DNA of 51,729 nt from Stenotrophomonas chelatiphaga (GTDB lineage: Bacteria > Pseudomonadota > Gammaproteobacteria > Xanthomonadales > Xanthomonadaceae), in contig NZ_LDJK01000049.1 in NCBI RefSeq assembly GCF_001431535.1, positions 1-51,729 on the forward strand. The letters run 5' to 3'. The notes under the pieces were generated by a model, which was not told where the DNA came from, did not search any database, and saw only the letters and a list, made by a program, of their open reading frames with translations. A program made the translations under genes and the position numbers. Shown piece by piece: positions 28,141-37,859 of the stretch (the first letter of the stretch is position 1; each line of letters starts with the position of its first letter).

Positions 28141-29214
28141 TCAGCGCGCGCTGAGCCGGTGCACGGCGTCCACCAGCACCTGCACGCTGGCCGGGTCCAT
28201 GTCCGGCGACATGCCATGGCCGAGGTTGAACACGTGGCCTTCGCGCGAACCGCCGTTGCCGGCCGCGTAGGTGTCCAGCACCCGCCCGGCCGCCGCGGTG
28301 ATCGCTTCGGGGCTGGCATACAGGGTGGTCGGATCCAGGTTGCCCTGCAGTGCGACCCGTCCGCCGGTACGCCGCACGGCCTCGTCCAGGTCCAGCGTCC
28401 AGTCCAGGCCGAGCGCGTCGGCGCCGGTGTGCGACAGGGCTTCCAGATGCAGGCCGGTGCCCTTGCCGAACAGGATCAACGGCGTGCGCTCGCTGCCCTG
28501 GCCGCGTTCGAGTTCGGCGGAAATCCGCTGCAGGTAGCGCAGCGAGAACTCGCGGTACATCGCCGGCGACAGGACGCCGCCCCAGGTGTCGAACACCTGC
28601 AGCGCCTGCGCGCCGGCCGCGCGCTGCGCGCCGAGGTAGGCGATCACCGCATCGGTCACCACCTCCAGCAGCCGGTGCAGTTCCTGCGGGTGGTTCAGCG
28701 CCATCGCCTTGATGCGCGCGAAATCCTTGCTGCCGCCGCCTTCCACCATGTAGCAGGCGAGCGTCCACGGGCTGCCGGAAAAACCGATCAGCGGCACCTG
28801 GCCATCCAGTTCGCGGCGGATCACCCGCACCGCGTCCATCACATAGCGCAGTTCCTGTTCCATGTCCGGCACCGCCAGCCGGGCGATGGCCGCGGTATCG
28901 CGGACCGGATGGCGGAACTTGGGACCTTCGCCCTCGACGAAGTACAGCTCCAGGCCCATCGCATCGGGAATGGTCAGGATGTCGGAGAACAGGATCGCCG
29001 CGTCCAGCGGGAAGCGGCGCAGCGGCTGCAGGGTGACCTCGCAGGCGATCTCCGGATTCTTCGCCATGGCCAGGAAGCTGCCGGCCTTGGCGCGCGTGGC
29101 GCGGTATTCCGGCAGGTAACGGCCGGCCTGGCGCATCAGCCAGACGGGCGTGTGGTCCACCGGTTCGCGGCGCAGGGCGCGCAGCAGGCGATCATTGCGG
29201 AGGGGACTGGTCAC
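28141..29214 (-). CDS. hemE: Uroporphyrinogen decarboxylase
   Basis: HemE converts uroporphyrinogen III to coproporphyrinogen III by removing four carboxyl groups in haem synthesis. The 357 residues match the family length. Signature 1 is present as [21 protein letters not shown] (residues 24-44) and signature 2 as [22 protein letters not shown], with the active-site Asp in [25 protein letters not shown] and the conserved C-terminal [24 protein letters not shown]. It starts at ATG 29214, 54 bp downstream of the small WGR gene and on the same strand as aroK-aroB further upstream. No anomaly seen. Confidence 0.97.
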   Translation of the reverse strand: MTSPLRNDRLLRALRREPVDHTPVWLMRQAGRYLPEYRATRAKAGSFLAMAKNPEIACEVTLQPLRRFPLDAAILFSDILTIPDAMGLELYFVEGEGPKFRHPVRDTAAIARLAVPDMEQELRYVMDAVRVIRRELDGQVPLIGFSGSPWTLACYMVEGGGSKDFARIKAMALNHPQELHRLLEVVTDAVIAYLGAQRAAGAQALQVFDTWGGVLSPAMYREFSLRYLQRISAELERGQGSERTPLILFGKGTGLHLEALSHTGADALGLDWTLDLDEAVRRTGGRVALQGNLDPTTLYASPEAITAAAGRVLDTYAAGNGGSREGHVFNLGHGMSPDMDPASVQVLVDAVHRLSAR

Positions 29215-29268
29215 GTAAGGGTGTTCCTTGTGCGGGTGGGACGTGGGCGCGGTGCGGGGGAGGTGCGA

Positions 29269-29508
29269 TCAGGTGCTGCCTTCGACGAGCGCGAAGCCGC
29301 GATGCAGTTCTGCATCGCGTGCCTTGTCGAATGCCGCGCGGGCCTCATCCTGCTCCAGGTACAGCTCGCGGCGAAGCTGCGACCGGCCGCCGATGCGACC
29401 TGTTTCGCGCAGCAGTTCCCAACCACCGAACAGGTCCGGCAGCAGGGTCAGGCGCAGGAAGCGGGGCGCTTCGGTGCCGGTTGCAGGGTGTTGCAGGAAG
29501 GCATGCAT
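29269..29508 (-). CDS. Small WGR-domain protein
   Basis: This 79-residue protein consists almost wholly of a WGR domain: FLRLTLLPDLFGGWELLRETGRIGGRSQLRRELYLEQDEARAAFDKARDAELHRGF. The W..GRIG core is in view. WGR domains are thought to bind nucleic acid, as in poly-ADP-ribose polymerases, but small stand-alone versions have no settled role. The Met at 29508 gives MHAFLQHPATGTEAPRF; an in-frame ATG at 29601 would add residues without homology. It lies between aroB and hemE, 54 bp before hemE, and is probably co-transcribed with it. Confidence 0.85.
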   Translation of the reverse strand: MHAFLQHPATGTEAPRFLRLTLLPDLFGGWELLRETGRIGGRSQLRRELYLEQDEARAAFDKARDAELHRGFALVEGST

Positions 29509-29855
29509 GGCGCAAGTGTAGCGCCGCGCTATGTGAGCCGGAGACAAGGCGGGTACTACGGCGCGTCCGAAAGCCGCGAGAACGGGCAGGCGGCGGGGCA
29601 CCGTGGGGTCGGTCGAACGGGTGAGGCCCCTCGCGGGTAGCTGGAAGCCGTTGCTGGGTCTGGGCCGGGCGGGTTACGGTGGCCGTCACCTGCGTAGCAG
29701 ACAAAGAAAAAGCGGTAGCGCCGACCCATGGTCGGCGAGCGCAGCGGGCCGTTGGCGGAAACATTCCGCCGACCATGGGTCGGCGCTACCGCGCCACCCG
29801 GCCCCACCAACAACCCGCCCTGCCGCTTTCGACGTTGAGGTTGACGTGGCCCCGC
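29509..29855. other. Intergenic region with a SMAG-type REP pair
   Basis: This 347-bp region lies between aroB (stop at 29856, minus strand) and the WGR gene (start 29508, minus strand). It holds a SMAG-type inverted pair at 29712-29792 and otherwise no gene or clear promoter. The sequence next to aroB contains a short GTTGAGGTTGACG stretch reminiscent of the hexamer repeat at the left edge of the window. Confidence 0.7.
29712..29792. repeat. SMAG-type inverted repeat pair
   Basis: Perfect 26-bp arms at 29712-29737 and 29767-29792 contain GTAGCGCCGACCCATGGTCG and its complement, with GTAG at the left outer side and CTAC at the right. An internal GGCGGAA/TTCCGCC hairpin lies around 29755-29770. 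This is the tail-to-tail dimer form of the Stenotrophomonas GTAG repeat. Confidence 0.85.
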
Positions 29856-30968
29856 TCAGCCGGCAGCCAGCACCGCCAGCACGGCCTCGTCGTGCACATC
29901 GGCCACCACTTCGGCTTTGCCGATGCCGCGCCAGAGCACCAGCCGCAGCCGCCCGGCCACGTTCTTCTTGTCCAGCCGCATGCGTTCCAGCAGCGCCTGC
30001 GGGGCCAGCCCGGCGGGAATGGCGACCGGCAGCTGCAGTGACTGCAGCAAGGCCACCAGGCGATCGGCGTCGGCGGCGGGCGCGCGGTCCAGCGCGGTGG
30101 AAAGCCGCGCCGCCAGCACCATGCCGACCGCGACCGCCTCGCCATGGTTGAGCGCATCACGGCCCGGTGCGGCGTAACCCTGCTCGGTCTCGATCGCATG
30201 GCCGAAGGTGTGGCCGAGATTGAGCAGGGCGCGCTCGCCCTTTTCCAGCGGGTCACGCGCGACGATGGCGGCCTTGTGTGCACAGCTGCGCGCGATGGCT
30301 TCGGCCAGCAGCGCGCTGTCGCCGGCAGACAGGCCCTGCGCATGCCGCTGCAGCCAGTCGAAGAACTCCGGGTCGCCGAGTGCCCCGTACTTGACCACTT
30401 CAGCCAGGCCGGCGCGCAGTTCGCGCACCGGCAGCGTGGAAAGTACCTGGGTGTCGGCGATCACCGCGCGCGGCGGATGGAAGGCGCCGACCAGGTTCTT
30501 GCCCGCCGCGATGTCCACCGCGGTCTTGCCGCCCACCGACGAATCCACCATGGCCAGCAGCGTGGTCGGCAACTGCACGCAGTCCACCCCGCGCATCCAG
30601 CAGGCGGCGGCAAAGCCGGACAGGTCACCCACCACCCCGCCGCCCAGCGCGAGCACGCAGGCATCGCGGGTGGCGCCCAGCGCGGCCAGCGCTTCGATGG
30701 CCCGGCCGAACTCGGCCAACGTCTTGGACGCTTCGCCGGCCGGCAGCACGTGTTCGCCGATGAGCAGGTCCGGTCGCGCCTGCAGCAGTGCGGCACGCAC
30801 GCCAGCCAGGTACAGCGGGGCGACCTCGCTGTCGCTGACCAGCAGCACGTGGCGACCGCGCACATGGCGGGCCAGGGCGTGGCCGTCGGCGAGCTGGCCC
30901 GGGCCGATGGTGATCGAATACGGATGCTCGCCGCCGACGGCGACGTGCAGGGGGGGGGTGTCGGTCAT
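29856..30968 (-). CDS. aroB: 3-dehydroquinate synthase
   Basis: AroB catalyses the second shikimate-pathway step, converting DAHP to 3-dehydroquinate with NAD and a divalent metal. The 370 residues show [15 protein letters not shown] at the N terminus, the NAD-binding [48 protein letters not shown] and the metal ligands in [18 protein letters not shown] and [10 protein letters not shown]. All catalytic motifs are intact. Its start overlaps the aroK stop (ATGA at 30965-30968), showing a coupled aroK-aroB operon as in many gammaproteobacteria. The downstream region carries a SMAG repeat. Confidence 0.97.
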   Translation of the reverse strand: MTDTPPLHVAVGGEHPYSITIGPGQLADGHALARHVRGRHVLLVSDSEVAPLYLAGVRAALLQARPDLLIGEHVLPAGEASKTLAEFGRAIEALAALGATRDACVLALGGGVVGDLSGFAAACWMRGVDCVQLPTTLLAMVDSSVGGKTAVDIAAGKNLVGAFHPPRAVIADTQVLSTLPVRELRAGLAEVVKYGALGDPEFFDWLQRHAQGLSAGDSALLAEAIARSCAHKAAIVARDPLEKGERALLNLGHTFGHAIETEQGYAAPGRDALNHGEAVAVGMVLAARLSTALDRAPAADADRLVALLQSLQLPVAIPAGLAPQALLERMRLDKKNVAGRLRLVLWRGIGKAEVVADVHDEAVLAVLAAG

Positions 30969-31507
30969 GCGATGAGGTCCTGTCGCTGCCAGTGCGCGGC
31001 CAGCTTCACCACCAGCTGGGAAGTGGCCTCGGCGGCGGTATAGAGGTCGGTATCCAGGGTGAGGTCGGCCAGCTGCCGGTACAGCGGATCGCGGTGGTAG
31101 GCCAGGTCCTGCAGCACCTGTTCGCGGTCCGGCCGCTGCAGCAGCGGGCGGCCCTTGTCGCGCGCCAGGCGTTCCAGCTGGGCCGCCACGCTGACGCGCA
31201 GGTAGACCACATAGCCATGCGCGGCGATGGCCTGGCGGTTGCCGGCATCCAGCACCGCGCCGCCACCGGTGGACACCAGCTGGCCGTGGCCGCTGAGCAC
31301 CTGCTGCAGGGCCTGCCGTTCATGCTGGCGGAAGCCGGCTTCGCCGGCCAGTTCGAACAGGGTGGGGATGCTGGCGCCGGCGTTGTCGACGATCACCTGG
31401 TCCAGGTCGATGAAGTCCAGCGTGAACCGTTCGGCGAGGCGACGGCCGATGCAGGTTTTACCGGCCCCCATGGGGCCGATCAGGATCAGGTTCGGTGCGG
31501 GATTCAT
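30965..31507 (-). CDS. aroK: Shikimate kinase
   Basis: The enzyme phosphorylates shikimate at the 3-hydroxyl. The 180-residue P-loop kinase has Walker [18 protein letters not shown] (residues 11-27), the shikimate-binding [27 protein letters not shown] and STGGGAVLD, and the lid region around [18 protein letters not shown] take the Met at 31507 ([14 protein letters not shown]) as the start since this is the usual N terminus; ATG 31525 would add six residues. It overlaps aroB by 4 bp and is probably the first gene of the operon. Confidence 0.96.
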   Translation of the reverse strand: MNPAPNLILIGPMGAGKTCIGRRLAERFTLDFIDLDQVIVDNAGASIPTLFELAGEAGFRQHERQALQQVLSGHGQLVSTGGGAVLDAGNRQAIAAHGYVVYLRVSVAAQLERLARDKGRPLLQRPDREQVLQDLAYHRDPLYRQLADLTLDTDLYTAAEATSQLVVKLAAHWQRQDLIA

Positions 31508-31603
31508 GCCCTGCGATGCTAACACCTCCGTGACATTCCTTTACGCCCCGACGCCCCAGCCTTGGCCGGCGCGGAGCTTCCCGCGCGCCACGGAGCAGCC
31601 ACC

Positions 31604-31807
31604 ATGTCGGTCGCCAAGGTCATCGAAATCAACGCCTCCTCCAAGACCAGTGTCGAGGATGCGGTACGCAGCGGGCTGAAGAAGGTTTCCGAAAGCGTGA
31701 AGAACATCCAGGGCGCCTGGATCAACGAGACCAAGGTGGTGACCAGCGGCAGCGGCGAGATCACCGAGTGGCGGGTCAACCTGAAGGTCACCTTCCTGGT
31801 TGAATAG
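31604..31807 (+). CDS. Dodecin
   Basis: This 67-residue protein of the dodecin family forms hollow dodecamers that bind flavins or CoA. The sequence MSVAKVIEINASSKTSVEDA, then VRSGLKKVSESVKNIQGAWI and NETKVVTSGSGEITEWRVNLKVTFLVE, covers the complete beta-alpha-beta-beta fold, including the conserved Trp in the GAWINE segment. The start ATG 31604 has GGAG about ten bases upstream. It is a single gene between divergent aroK and the convergent kinase pseudogene. Confidence 0.95.
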   Translation: MSVAKVIEINASSKTSVEDAVRSGLKKVSESVKNIQGAWINETKVVTSGSGEITEWRVNLKVTFLVE

Positions 31808-31841
31808 GGCCGTGCCGCGTCGCGCGTCGTGCGGATCCGGC

Positions 31842-32669
31842 TCAGCGGACCTCGACGATGCGGCGTTCGGCGTCCAGCGCGATCACCCGGTCGGCCAATG
31901 CCGGCAGGGTGCGCAGGGCCTGCCGGCTGACCCGTTCGTAGTACTGCACGAAGCGCTCCAGCTGCGCCCGGGTCATGCCACTGCGTCCGGGCTGGGCGGC
32001 CTGCAGGTGTTGTTCCTGCTGCCAGCGCCAGCGCGGCACCACCGCGAAATCCGGCGGCTGCAGGAACCACAGCCGGTCACAGCGCTGCCACAGCGGGGCG
32101 TAGTGGTCGGCCAGCGCCTAGTTGCACCAGCGCCGCCAGCGGCCATCGCTATCGGCATCACGCTCCAGGGCATTGAGTGGTTCGTCGAGCGCGTCCGGCT
32201 GCTGCGCCGGTGTGCCCAGGAACCAGCCTTCGAACACCAGCAGGTCCAGTGGTGCATCCAGGTCCTGCCACTGCGCCGGCGGCAGCCGTTCATCGGCCAG
32301 TTTGTCGAAACGTGGCAGCGAGGTAGGTGCGCGGGCGATCACCGCATCGAGCACCGCATGCGCCAGTGGCAGATCATGCGTGCCAGGCGGGCCGCGGGTG
32401 ACCAGCAGCGGATGCACGTCGCGCGCCAGCCGCTGGCGTTGGGCGCGGGTCAGGTAGACATCGTCCACCGACAGCGTCGCGGCACGCAGGCCACGCGCCT
32501 GTGCACGCGCCACCACCTGCGCGGCCAGCGTCGATTTGCCGCTGCCCTGCAGGCCGCTGATCGCCAATACTGGCACCTCGGCGCCGCTGGCCAGCGCGTC
32601 ATCCAGCGCCTGTTCGGCCAGCGTGTCCGGGAATCCTTTCGTCGTGGTCGTGTACGCCATTGCCTTCAT
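31842..32669 (-). pseudogene. D-glycerate-3-kinase-like P-loop kinase split by an in-frame TAG
   Basis: The reading frame spans 275 codons in one phase and is interrupted by a single amber codon at 32118-32120. The N-terminal part has the P loop AISGLQGSGKSTLAAQ, SVDDVYLTRAQRQ, LVTRGPPGTHDLPLA, RFDKLADERLP and FEGWFLGTPAQQ. These are hallmarks of the GLYK/Tda10 family of plant-type glycerate 3-kinases. After the stop, the same frame continues with ALADHYAPLWQRCDRLWFLQ, WRWQQEQHLQ and SGMTRAQLERFVQYYERVSR to a normal C terminus. Both halves look well preserved, so the mutation is recent, a sequencing error, or suppressed; CAG to TAG is the likely change. The start is ATG 32669 or 32660. It is divergent from pdxH. 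Confidence 0.85.
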
Positions 32670-32708
32670 GCCGCCACAATAGCCCAATCCCTGCAGGAAT
32701 GAAGCGTC

Positions 32709-33308
32709 ATGAGCGAGCTCTACACCGAAGCGTTGTCCACCTTCTCGGCGCTGTTCGACGAGGCCCGGCAGGGCAGCGAGATCGAGCCCAACGCGATGAC
32801 CGTGGCCACGGCCGACGCGGACGGACGGCCGTCCGCGCGCACCGTGCTGCTGAAGGCCTTCGATGCGCGCGGCTTCGTCTTCTACACGCACCTGGACAGC
32901 CACAAGGGGCGTGAGCTGCAGGCAAATCCACGGGCGGCGCTGTTGTTCCTGTGGCGCAGCCTGCGCGAGGCCGGCATCCAGGTGCGCATTGAAGGTGCGG
33001 TGGAGCAGGTCGACGATGCCGAGGCGGATGCGTACTTTGCTTCGCGGCCGCGGTTGAGCCAGATCGGCGCGTGGGCATCGAGCCAGTCCCGGACGCTGTC
33101 ATCGCGCGAGGAATTCGATACGCGGGTCGCCGCGGCAGAGGCGCGTTTCGACGGCCAGGACGTGCCGCGTCCGGACGGTTGGAGCGGGCTGCGGGTGGTG
33201 CCCGACCGCGTGGAATTCTGGTACGGGGCAAAGTTCCGCCTGCACGAGCGCTGGTGCTACGAGAAGGCCGCCGATGGCAGCTGGAGCAAGCGCCAGCTGT
33301 ATCCCTGA
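32709..33308 (+). CDS. pdxH: Pyridoxamine 5'-phosphate oxidase
   Basis: This FMN enzyme oxidises pyridoxine/pyridoxamine phosphate to PLP. The 199 residues contain [57 protein letters not shown] (FMN and PLP binding), [30 protein letters not shown] and the conserved C-terminal [32 protein letters not shown]. It is shorter at the N terminus than E. coli PdxH, as is common. The last eight codons and stop are included in a 74-bp unit that is duplicated directly downstream; the coding sequence itself is intact. The divergent neighbour is the amber-split kinase. Confidence 0.96.
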   Translation: MSELYTEALSTFSALFDEARQGSEIEPNAMTVATADADGRPSARTVLLKAFDARGFVFYTHLDSHKGRELQANPRAALLFLWRSLREAGIQVRIEGAVEQVDDAEADAYFASRPRLSQIGAWASSQSRTLSSREEFDTRVAAAEARFDGQDVPRPDGWSGLRVVPDRVEFWYGAKFRLHERWCYEKAADGSWSKRQLYP

Positions 33309-33429
33309 GCACGCGGCGCCGCGCGTTCATGACGTGATCTGCATGCTGTATCGGGTGGAGCAAGCGCCAGCTGTATCCCTGAGCACGCGGTGCCGCGCGT
33401 TCATGACGTGATCTGCATGCTGTATCGGG
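33282..33429. repeat. 74-bp tandem duplication across the pdxH stop
   Basis: Copy one (33282-33355) and copy two (33356-33429) are identical except for one base (C at 33317, T at 33391). Copy one begins inside the codons for WSKRQLYP of pdxH and includes the stop. Copy two repeats these codons as non-coding remnant. The unit is not a multiple of three, but because the first stop is kept the protein is unaffected. Confidence 0.93.
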
Positions 33430-33517
33430 TTCCCCCCGCCCCATGCCAGTGACCGCTTCATGTGCCGGCAGGGCAGGCCGTTGCAGCGTCGGCTCTTTTC
33501 GGGAAGGGAGAGTCGGG

Positions 33518-33985
33518 ATGGAGCTTCTGCGCAGGGTCTGGTCGGTTGCGCCGTTACGCGGCGGCGTGGAGTCGTGGCTGCTGCTCGCCGCGCGCGTGGT
33601 GGCCGGCGGGATGTTCAGCGTTTCAGGCTGGAACAAGCTGTTCACGGTGCCGGGTCGGGAGCGCATGGTGGCCACGCTGCACGATGCCGGCATCCCGTTT
33701 CCCGGGCTCAGCGCGCCGGTATTGGGCGCGATCGAATGGGTGGCCGGGGCGCTGCTGGTGGCCGGCCTGCTCAGTCGTCCGTCGGCGCTGTTGCTGGCGG
33801 CGATCTGCGTGGTGGCCGCACTGACCGATGGGGTCGCACGCATTCCCGGCGGACTGGGCGTGCTGGACTGGCTGAGCTGGTTCTTCTACCTGACCGAGGT
33901 GCCACTGGCGGTCCTGCTGTCGTGGCTGGCGTTGGCCGGGAGTGGACGTTTCGCGCTCGACGCGCGCTGGGCGGCGCGGCGGTAG
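33518..33985 (+). CDS. DoxX family membrane protein
   Basis: This 155-residue four-helix membrane protein of the DoxX/DoxD superfamily has the typical first-helix sequence LLLAARVVAGGMFSVSGWNKLF and GIPFPGLSAPVLGAIEWVAGALLVAGLLSRPSALLLAAICVVAALTDG. Family members are often linked to thiol or sulfur oxidation or to membrane redox complexes, but function is unproven here. The ATG at 33518 follows GGGAAGGGAG. It is a single gene, convergent with prpR, 209 bp after pdxH; that gap holds the second copy of the 74-bp duplication and no other gene. Confidence 0.88.
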   Translation: MELLRRVWSVAPLRGGVESWLLLAARVVAGGMFSVSGWNKLFTVPGRERMVATLHDAGIPFPGLSAPVLGAIEWVAGALLVAGLLSRPSALLLAAICVVAALTDGVARIPGGLGVLDWLSWFFYLTEVPLAVLLSWLALAGSGRFALDARWAARR

Positions 33986-34031
33986 CCAGGGTGTGGTGGG
34001 TGACGATCGCTGGTCACCAGAGCATCCGCCG

Positions 34032-35618
34032 TCACAGCCCCGCTGCGCGCAGCCAGCGCCACAACGTGGTGCGCGAAATGCCCAGCGCCTGCGCCATCCC
34101 CTCGCGATCATTGCGGTGGGTCGCCAGCAGCTGCTGCAGCTGCACGCTGGACGGGCGCCCGGTGGCGAGCGGCGCGGCAGGCGAAGCGGGCGTGCCCTGC
34201 GCCAGTTCCGGTGCCAGTGACAGCAGGCGGTGTGCATCGATCAGGCCGTCGCCCGGCTGCCAGTGGATGCGCAGGCGGTCGACCAGGTTGCGCAGTTCGC
34301 GCACGTTGCCGGGCCAGTCCGCCGCACCCAGCAGGGCCATGGCGTCCTCGTCCAGCGGTGCCTCGATGCCGCGCAGCTGCTGGAAGAAGTGGTGCACCAG
34401 CAGGGCGACGTCGCCGCGCCGTGCGCGCAGCGGCGGCAGCACGATGCGCAAGGTCGCCAGCCGATAGAAAAGATCGCGACGGAACTGGCCGCCCTGTACG
34501 CGCTGCTCGAGCGACTGCAGGGTAGCGGCGACCACGCGCAGGTTGACCGGCGTGGGTTCGGTGGCGCCCACGCGCAGCACTTCGCGCTCTTCCAGCACGC
34601 GCAGCAGGCGGGTCTGCAACGGCAACGGCAGCTCGCCGATTTCGTCCAGGAACAGCGTGCCCCCGTCGGAGGCTTCCACCAGCCCGATGCGACCACCGCG
34701 GCGGGCGCCGGTGAACGCGCCATCGCTGTAACCGAACAGTTCCGATTCCAGCAGCGATTCACTGATCGCGCCGCAGTTCAACGCGACGAAGCGGCCACGT
34801 CGCCCGCTTTCAGCGTGAAGCTGGCGGGCCACCAGTTCCTTGCCGGTGCCGGTCTCGCCGCTGACCAGCACGGTGCTGTCATGCGGGGCGTACAGCGCGA
34901 TGTGCTGGCGGACCTCGGCCATCGCGCCGCTGTCGCCGAGCAGCGCCGTGCCCTGGCCTGCGCGGTTGCCGCGGCGTTGCCGCAGCGGCAGGCGGCGGCT
35001 TCCCGAACGTGCCAGTGTGTGGGTCAGCTCCAGCGCATGTTCAAAGGCCTGGCGGACCGAATCGGCCGAATACAGCAGCACGCCCTGCAGCCCGGCGGCT
35101 TCAGCGTGGTCGATGGCCATGCCGGTGCCGACGATGACTTCGATGCCGTTGGCGCGCAGGTCGGCGATGCAGTCGCGCGCGTCTTCGCGGGTGACGAAAC
35201 GGCGGTGCTCGATCTGCAGGCCGAAGCTGTCCTGGAAGCTGCCGAAGGTCGGCACATCGCTGGCGTGGGTGACCAGGCCGATGCGCGGGGCGATGCGGCG
35301 CGCCCGCGCCAGCGCTTCCATCAGGTCGAAGCCGTTGGCCTGGATCGGCACCAGCGGCACGTCCAGCCGGCTGCGCAGCCAGGCGGCATTGGAGCCGCCG
35401 GCGATCACCACGTCGCAGTGTTCCTGGCGCAGCCGCTGGTTGATCACCGCAACGGCGTCCTCGAACCCGAGGTTGATCTGTTCGATGCGCGCGCGGCGGT
35501 CGAATTCGGGAATGACATCGCCCAGCAGCCCGGTCAGCCGGGACACGCTCACCGTCCAGATCACCGGCTGGGTGGGATCGGCATCGCCGGCGCTGTCGGG
35601 AGGGCGGGGCAGGTACAT
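34032..35618 (-). CDS. prpR: Propionate catabolism activator PrpR (sigma-54 dependent)
   Basis: The 528-residue enhancer-binding protein has an N-terminal PrpR_N sensor domain (about residues 10-190, proposed to bind 2-methylcitrate). The central AAA+ domain has Walker [16 protein letters not shown], the sigma-54 contact loop GAFTGA in [15 protein letters not shown], Walker [27 protein letters not shown] and the arginine-finger region [27 protein letters not shown]-terminal Fis-type HTH follows ([35 protein letters not shown]). It is transcribed divergently from prpBC-acnD-prpF with a 152-bp control region containing a sigma-54 promoter. All functional motifs are intact. The start at 35618 gives [12 protein letters not shown]. 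Confidence 0.95.
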   Translation of the reverse strand: MYLPRPPDSAGDADPTQPVIWTVSVSRLTGLLGDVIPEFDRRARIEQINLGFEDAVAVINQRLRQEHCDVVIAGGSNAAWLRSRLDVPLVPIQANGFDLMEALARARRIAPRIGLVTHASDVPTFGSFQDSFGLQIEHRRFVTREDARDCIADLRANGIEVIVGTGMAIDHAEAAGLQGVLLYSADSVRQAFEHALELTHTLARSGSRRLPLRQRRGNRAGQGTALLGDSGAMAEVRQHIALYAPHDSTVLVSGETGTGKELVARQLHAESGRRGRFVALNCGAISESLLESELFGYSDGAFTGARRGGRIGLVEASDGGTLFLDEIGELPLPLQTRLLRVLEEREVLRVGATEPTPVNLRVVAATLQSLEQRVQGGQFRRDLFYRLATLRIVLPPLRARRGDVALLVHHFFQQLRGIEAPLDEDAMALLGAADWPGNVRELRNLVDRLRIHWQPGDGLIDAHRLLSLAPELAQGTPASPAAPLATGRPSSVQLQQLLATHRNDREGMAQALGISRTTLWRWLRAAGL

Positions 35619-35638
35619 GGGCGTCGCGGTTGGCAGGG

Positions 35639-35677
35639 TGTTTCATGATACATCTGTTTCGATGTTTCATATGTTTC
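35639..35677 (+). promoter_or_regulatory. Four TGTTTC boxes, putative PrpR upstream activating sites
   Basis: TGTTTC occurs at 35639, 35655, 35663 and 35672, within an AT-rich patch that also contains TTTCATGATACA and TTTCATATG. The boxes lie 45 to 83 bp upstream of the sigma-54 promoter and just before the prpR start. Enhancer sites at such a distance are expected for PrpR. Which pairs form the true operator is not known. Confidence 0.55.
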
Positions 35678-35720
35678 AAATTTGCGGTCAGACAAGGCAT
35701 GAAAATCAATGGCTTGCGGG

Positions 35721-35736
35721 TTGGCACGCTCTTTGC
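35721..35736 (+). promoter_or_regulatory. Sigma-54 (-24/-12) promoter of prpB
   Basis: TTGGCACGCTCTTTGC matches the -24/-12 consensus with GG at 35723-35724 and GC at 35735-35736, ten bases apart as required. It lies 35 bp before the prpB start and is oriented towards it. Together with the divergent PrpR activator this gives a coherent regulatory unit. Confidence 0.9.
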
Positions 35737-35770
35737 GCTGCCCTACGCTGACCCCTGACAGGATTGCTGC

Positions 35771-36661
35771 ATGACTGCTTCCCTCGTTTCCGCCGGTGCC
35801 CGCTTCCGCCAGGCCTTGGCTGCCGAATCACCGCTGCAGGTGATCGGTGCGATCAACGCCAACCATGCGCTGCTGGCCAAGCGCGCCGGCTACCGCGCCA
35901 TCTACCTGTCCGGCGGTGGCGTCGCGGCCGGTTCGCTGGGCCTGCCGGACCTGGGCATCAACACGCTGGAAGATGTGCTGATCGACGTGCGCCGCATCAC
36001 CGATGTGTGCGACCTGCCGCTGATGGTGGACATCGATACCGGCTTCGGGCCGAGCGCGTTCAACATCGCGCGCACGGTGAAGTCGCTGATCAAGGCCGGT
36101 GCGGGTGCCTGCCATATCGAAGACCAGGTGGGCGCCAAGCGCTGCGGCCACCGGCCGGGCAAGGAGATCGTGTCGCAGGGCGAAATGGTGGACCGGGTCA
36201 AGGCCGCCGCCGATGCCAAGACCGATCCGGCGTTCTTCCTGATCGCGCGTACCGACGCCATCCAGGTCGACGGCGTGGACGCGGCCATCGAGCGCGCCAT
36301 CGCCTGCGTGGAAGCCGGTGCCGACGGCATCTTCGCCGAAGCCGCCTATGACCTGGACACTTACCGCCGCTTCGTCGATGCGGTGAAGGTGCCGGTGCTG
36401 GCCAACATCACCGAATTCGGCGCCACCCCGCTGTTCAGCCGTGACGAGCTGGCCTCGGCCGGCGTGGCCATCCAGCTGTTCCCGCTGTCGGCCTTCCGCG
36501 CGGCCAACAAGGCCGCCGAAAGCGTGTACGAAGCGGTGCGCCGCGACGGCCACCAGCGCAACGTGGTGGATGCCATGCAGACCCGCAACGAACTCTACGA
36601 CCGGATCGGCTACCACGCCTTCGAGCAGCAGCTCGATGCGCTGTTCGCCGCCAGGAAGTAA
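35771..36661 (+). CDS. prpB: 2-methylisocitrate lyase
   Basis: PrpB cleaves 2-methylisocitrate to pyruvate and succinate. The 296-residue protein of the isocitrate lyase/PEP mutase superfamily shows [22 protein letters not shown], the metal-binding DIDTGFG, the active-site signature [18 protein letters not shown] with the catalytic Cys in KRCGH, and IARTDA. The C-terminal [30 protein letters not shown] is also family-typical. Normal length. It is the first gene of the prp operon, directly behind the sigma-54 promoter, with a 30-bp gap to prpC. Confidence 0.97.
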   Translation: MTASLVSAGARFRQALAAESPLQVIGAINANHALLAKRAGYRAIYLSGGGVAAGSLGLPDLGINTLEDVLIDVRRITDVCDLPLMVDIDTGFGPSAFNIARTVKSLIKAGAGACHIEDQVGAKRCGHRPGKEIVSQGEMVDRVKAAADAKTDPAFFLIARTDAIQVDGVDAAIERAIACVEAGADGIFAEAAYDLDTYRRFVDAVKVPVLANITEFGATPLFSRDELASAGVAIQLFPLSAFRAANKAAESVYEAVRRDGHQRNVVDAMQTRNELYDRIGYHAFEQQLDALFAARK

Positions 36662-36691
36662 CCTGCTGCCACGATTTCCGGGAGGAAAACC

Positions 36692-37849
36692 ATGAACGAT
36701 ACGACCGCCACCCCGACCTTCAAGCCGAAGAAGTCCGTCGCCCTGTCCGGCACCGCCGCCGGCAACACCGCCCTGTGCACCGTGGGCCGCAGTGGCAATG
36801 ACCTGCATTACCGTGGCTACGACATCCTGGACCTGGCGACCACCAGCGAGTTCGAGGAAATCGCCCACCTGCTGGTGCACGGCAAGCTGCCCACCCGCGC
36901 CGAGCTGGTGTCCTACAAGGCCAAGCTGAAGTCGCTGCGCGGCATCCCGGCCGCGGTCAAGGCCGCGCTGGAAGAACTGCCGCCGTCGGCGCACCCGATG
37001 GACGTGATGCGCACCGGCGTGTCCGTGCTGGGCTGCGTGTCACCGGAAAAGGACGACCACAACCATCCCGGCGCGCGTGACATCGCCGACAAGCTGATGG
37101 CCTGCCTGGGCTCGATGCTGCTGTACTGGTACCACTGGAGCCACAACGGCCGGGCCATCGACGTGGAGACCGACGATGACTCCATCGGCGGCCACTTCCT
37201 GCACCTGCTGCACGGCGAAAAGCCGCAGGATTCGTGGGTCAAGGCGATGCACACCTCGCTGATCCTGTACGCCGAACACGAGTTCAACGCCTCGACCTTC
37301 GCCTGCCGGGTGATTGCCGGCACCGGCAGCGACATGTACAGCGCCATCGCCGGTGGCATCGGCGCGCTGCGCGGACCCAAGCACGGCGGCGCCAACGAAG
37401 TGGCGTTCGAAGTGCAGAAGCGCTATGACAGCCCGGATGAAGCCGAGGCGGACATCAAGGCGCGCGTGGAGCGCAAGGAAGTGGTGATCGGCTTCGGCCA
37501 TCCGGTGTACACCGTGTCCGATCCGCGCAACAAGGTGATCAAGGACGTCGCCCGCGAGCTGTCCGAAGAACAGTCGAGCATGAAGATGTACGACATCGCC
37601 GAGCGCCTGGAAACGGTGATGTGGGACATCAAGAAGATGTTCCCGAACCTCGACTGGTTCAGCGCGGTGAGCTACCACATGATGGGCGTGCCGACGGCGA
37701 TGTTCACCCCGCTGTTCGTCATCGCACGCACCTCCGGCTGGAGCGCGCACATCATCGAACAGCGCATCGATGGCAAGATCATCCGCCCCAGTGCCAACTA
37801 CACCGGTCCGGAAGACCAGGCGTTCGTGCCGATCGACAAGCGCGCCTGA
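36692..37849 (+). CDS. prpC: 2-methylcitrate synthase
   Basis: PrpC condenses propionyl-CoA with oxaloacetate. The 385-residue citrate-synthase-fold protein has [32 protein letters not shown] at the N terminus and the active-site regions [45 protein letters not shown] and [17 protein letters not shown], the latter with the catalytic histidine. [20 protein letters not shown] matches methylcitrate synthases rather than GltA. The start ATG has a strong GGGAGG Shine-Dalgarno nearby (36680-36685). A 134-bp gap with a hairpin separates it from acnD. Confidence 0.96.
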   Translation: MNDTTATPTFKPKKSVALSGTAAGNTALCTVGRSGNDLHYRGYDILDLATTSEFEEIAHLLVHGKLPTRAELVSYKAKLKSLRGIPAAVKAALEELPPSAHPMDVMRTGVSVLGCVSPEKDDHNHPGARDIADKLMACLGSMLLYWYHWSHNGRAIDVETDDDSIGGHFLHLLHGEKPQDSWVKAMHTSLILYAEHEFNASTFACRVIAGTGSDMYSAIAGGIGALRGPKHGGANEVAFEVQKRYDSPDEAEADIKARVERKEVVIGFGHPVYTVSDPRNKVIKDVARELSEEQSSMKMYDIAERLETVMWDIKKMFPNLDWFSAVSYHMMGVPTAMFTPLFVIARTSGWSAHIIEQRIDGKIIRPSANYTGPEDQAFVPIDKRA

Positions 37850-37859
37850 CGCGTGACCC

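Noticed and set aside
33356..33429. Second copy of the pdxH tail as a small gene
   Set aside because: It is only a remnant of the duplicated 74-bp unit, without a start codon or ribosome binding site.
33999..34018. Terminator between doxX and prpR
   Set aside because: Only a 6-bp stem GGTGAC/GTCACC with a long loop and no T-run, too weak to call.
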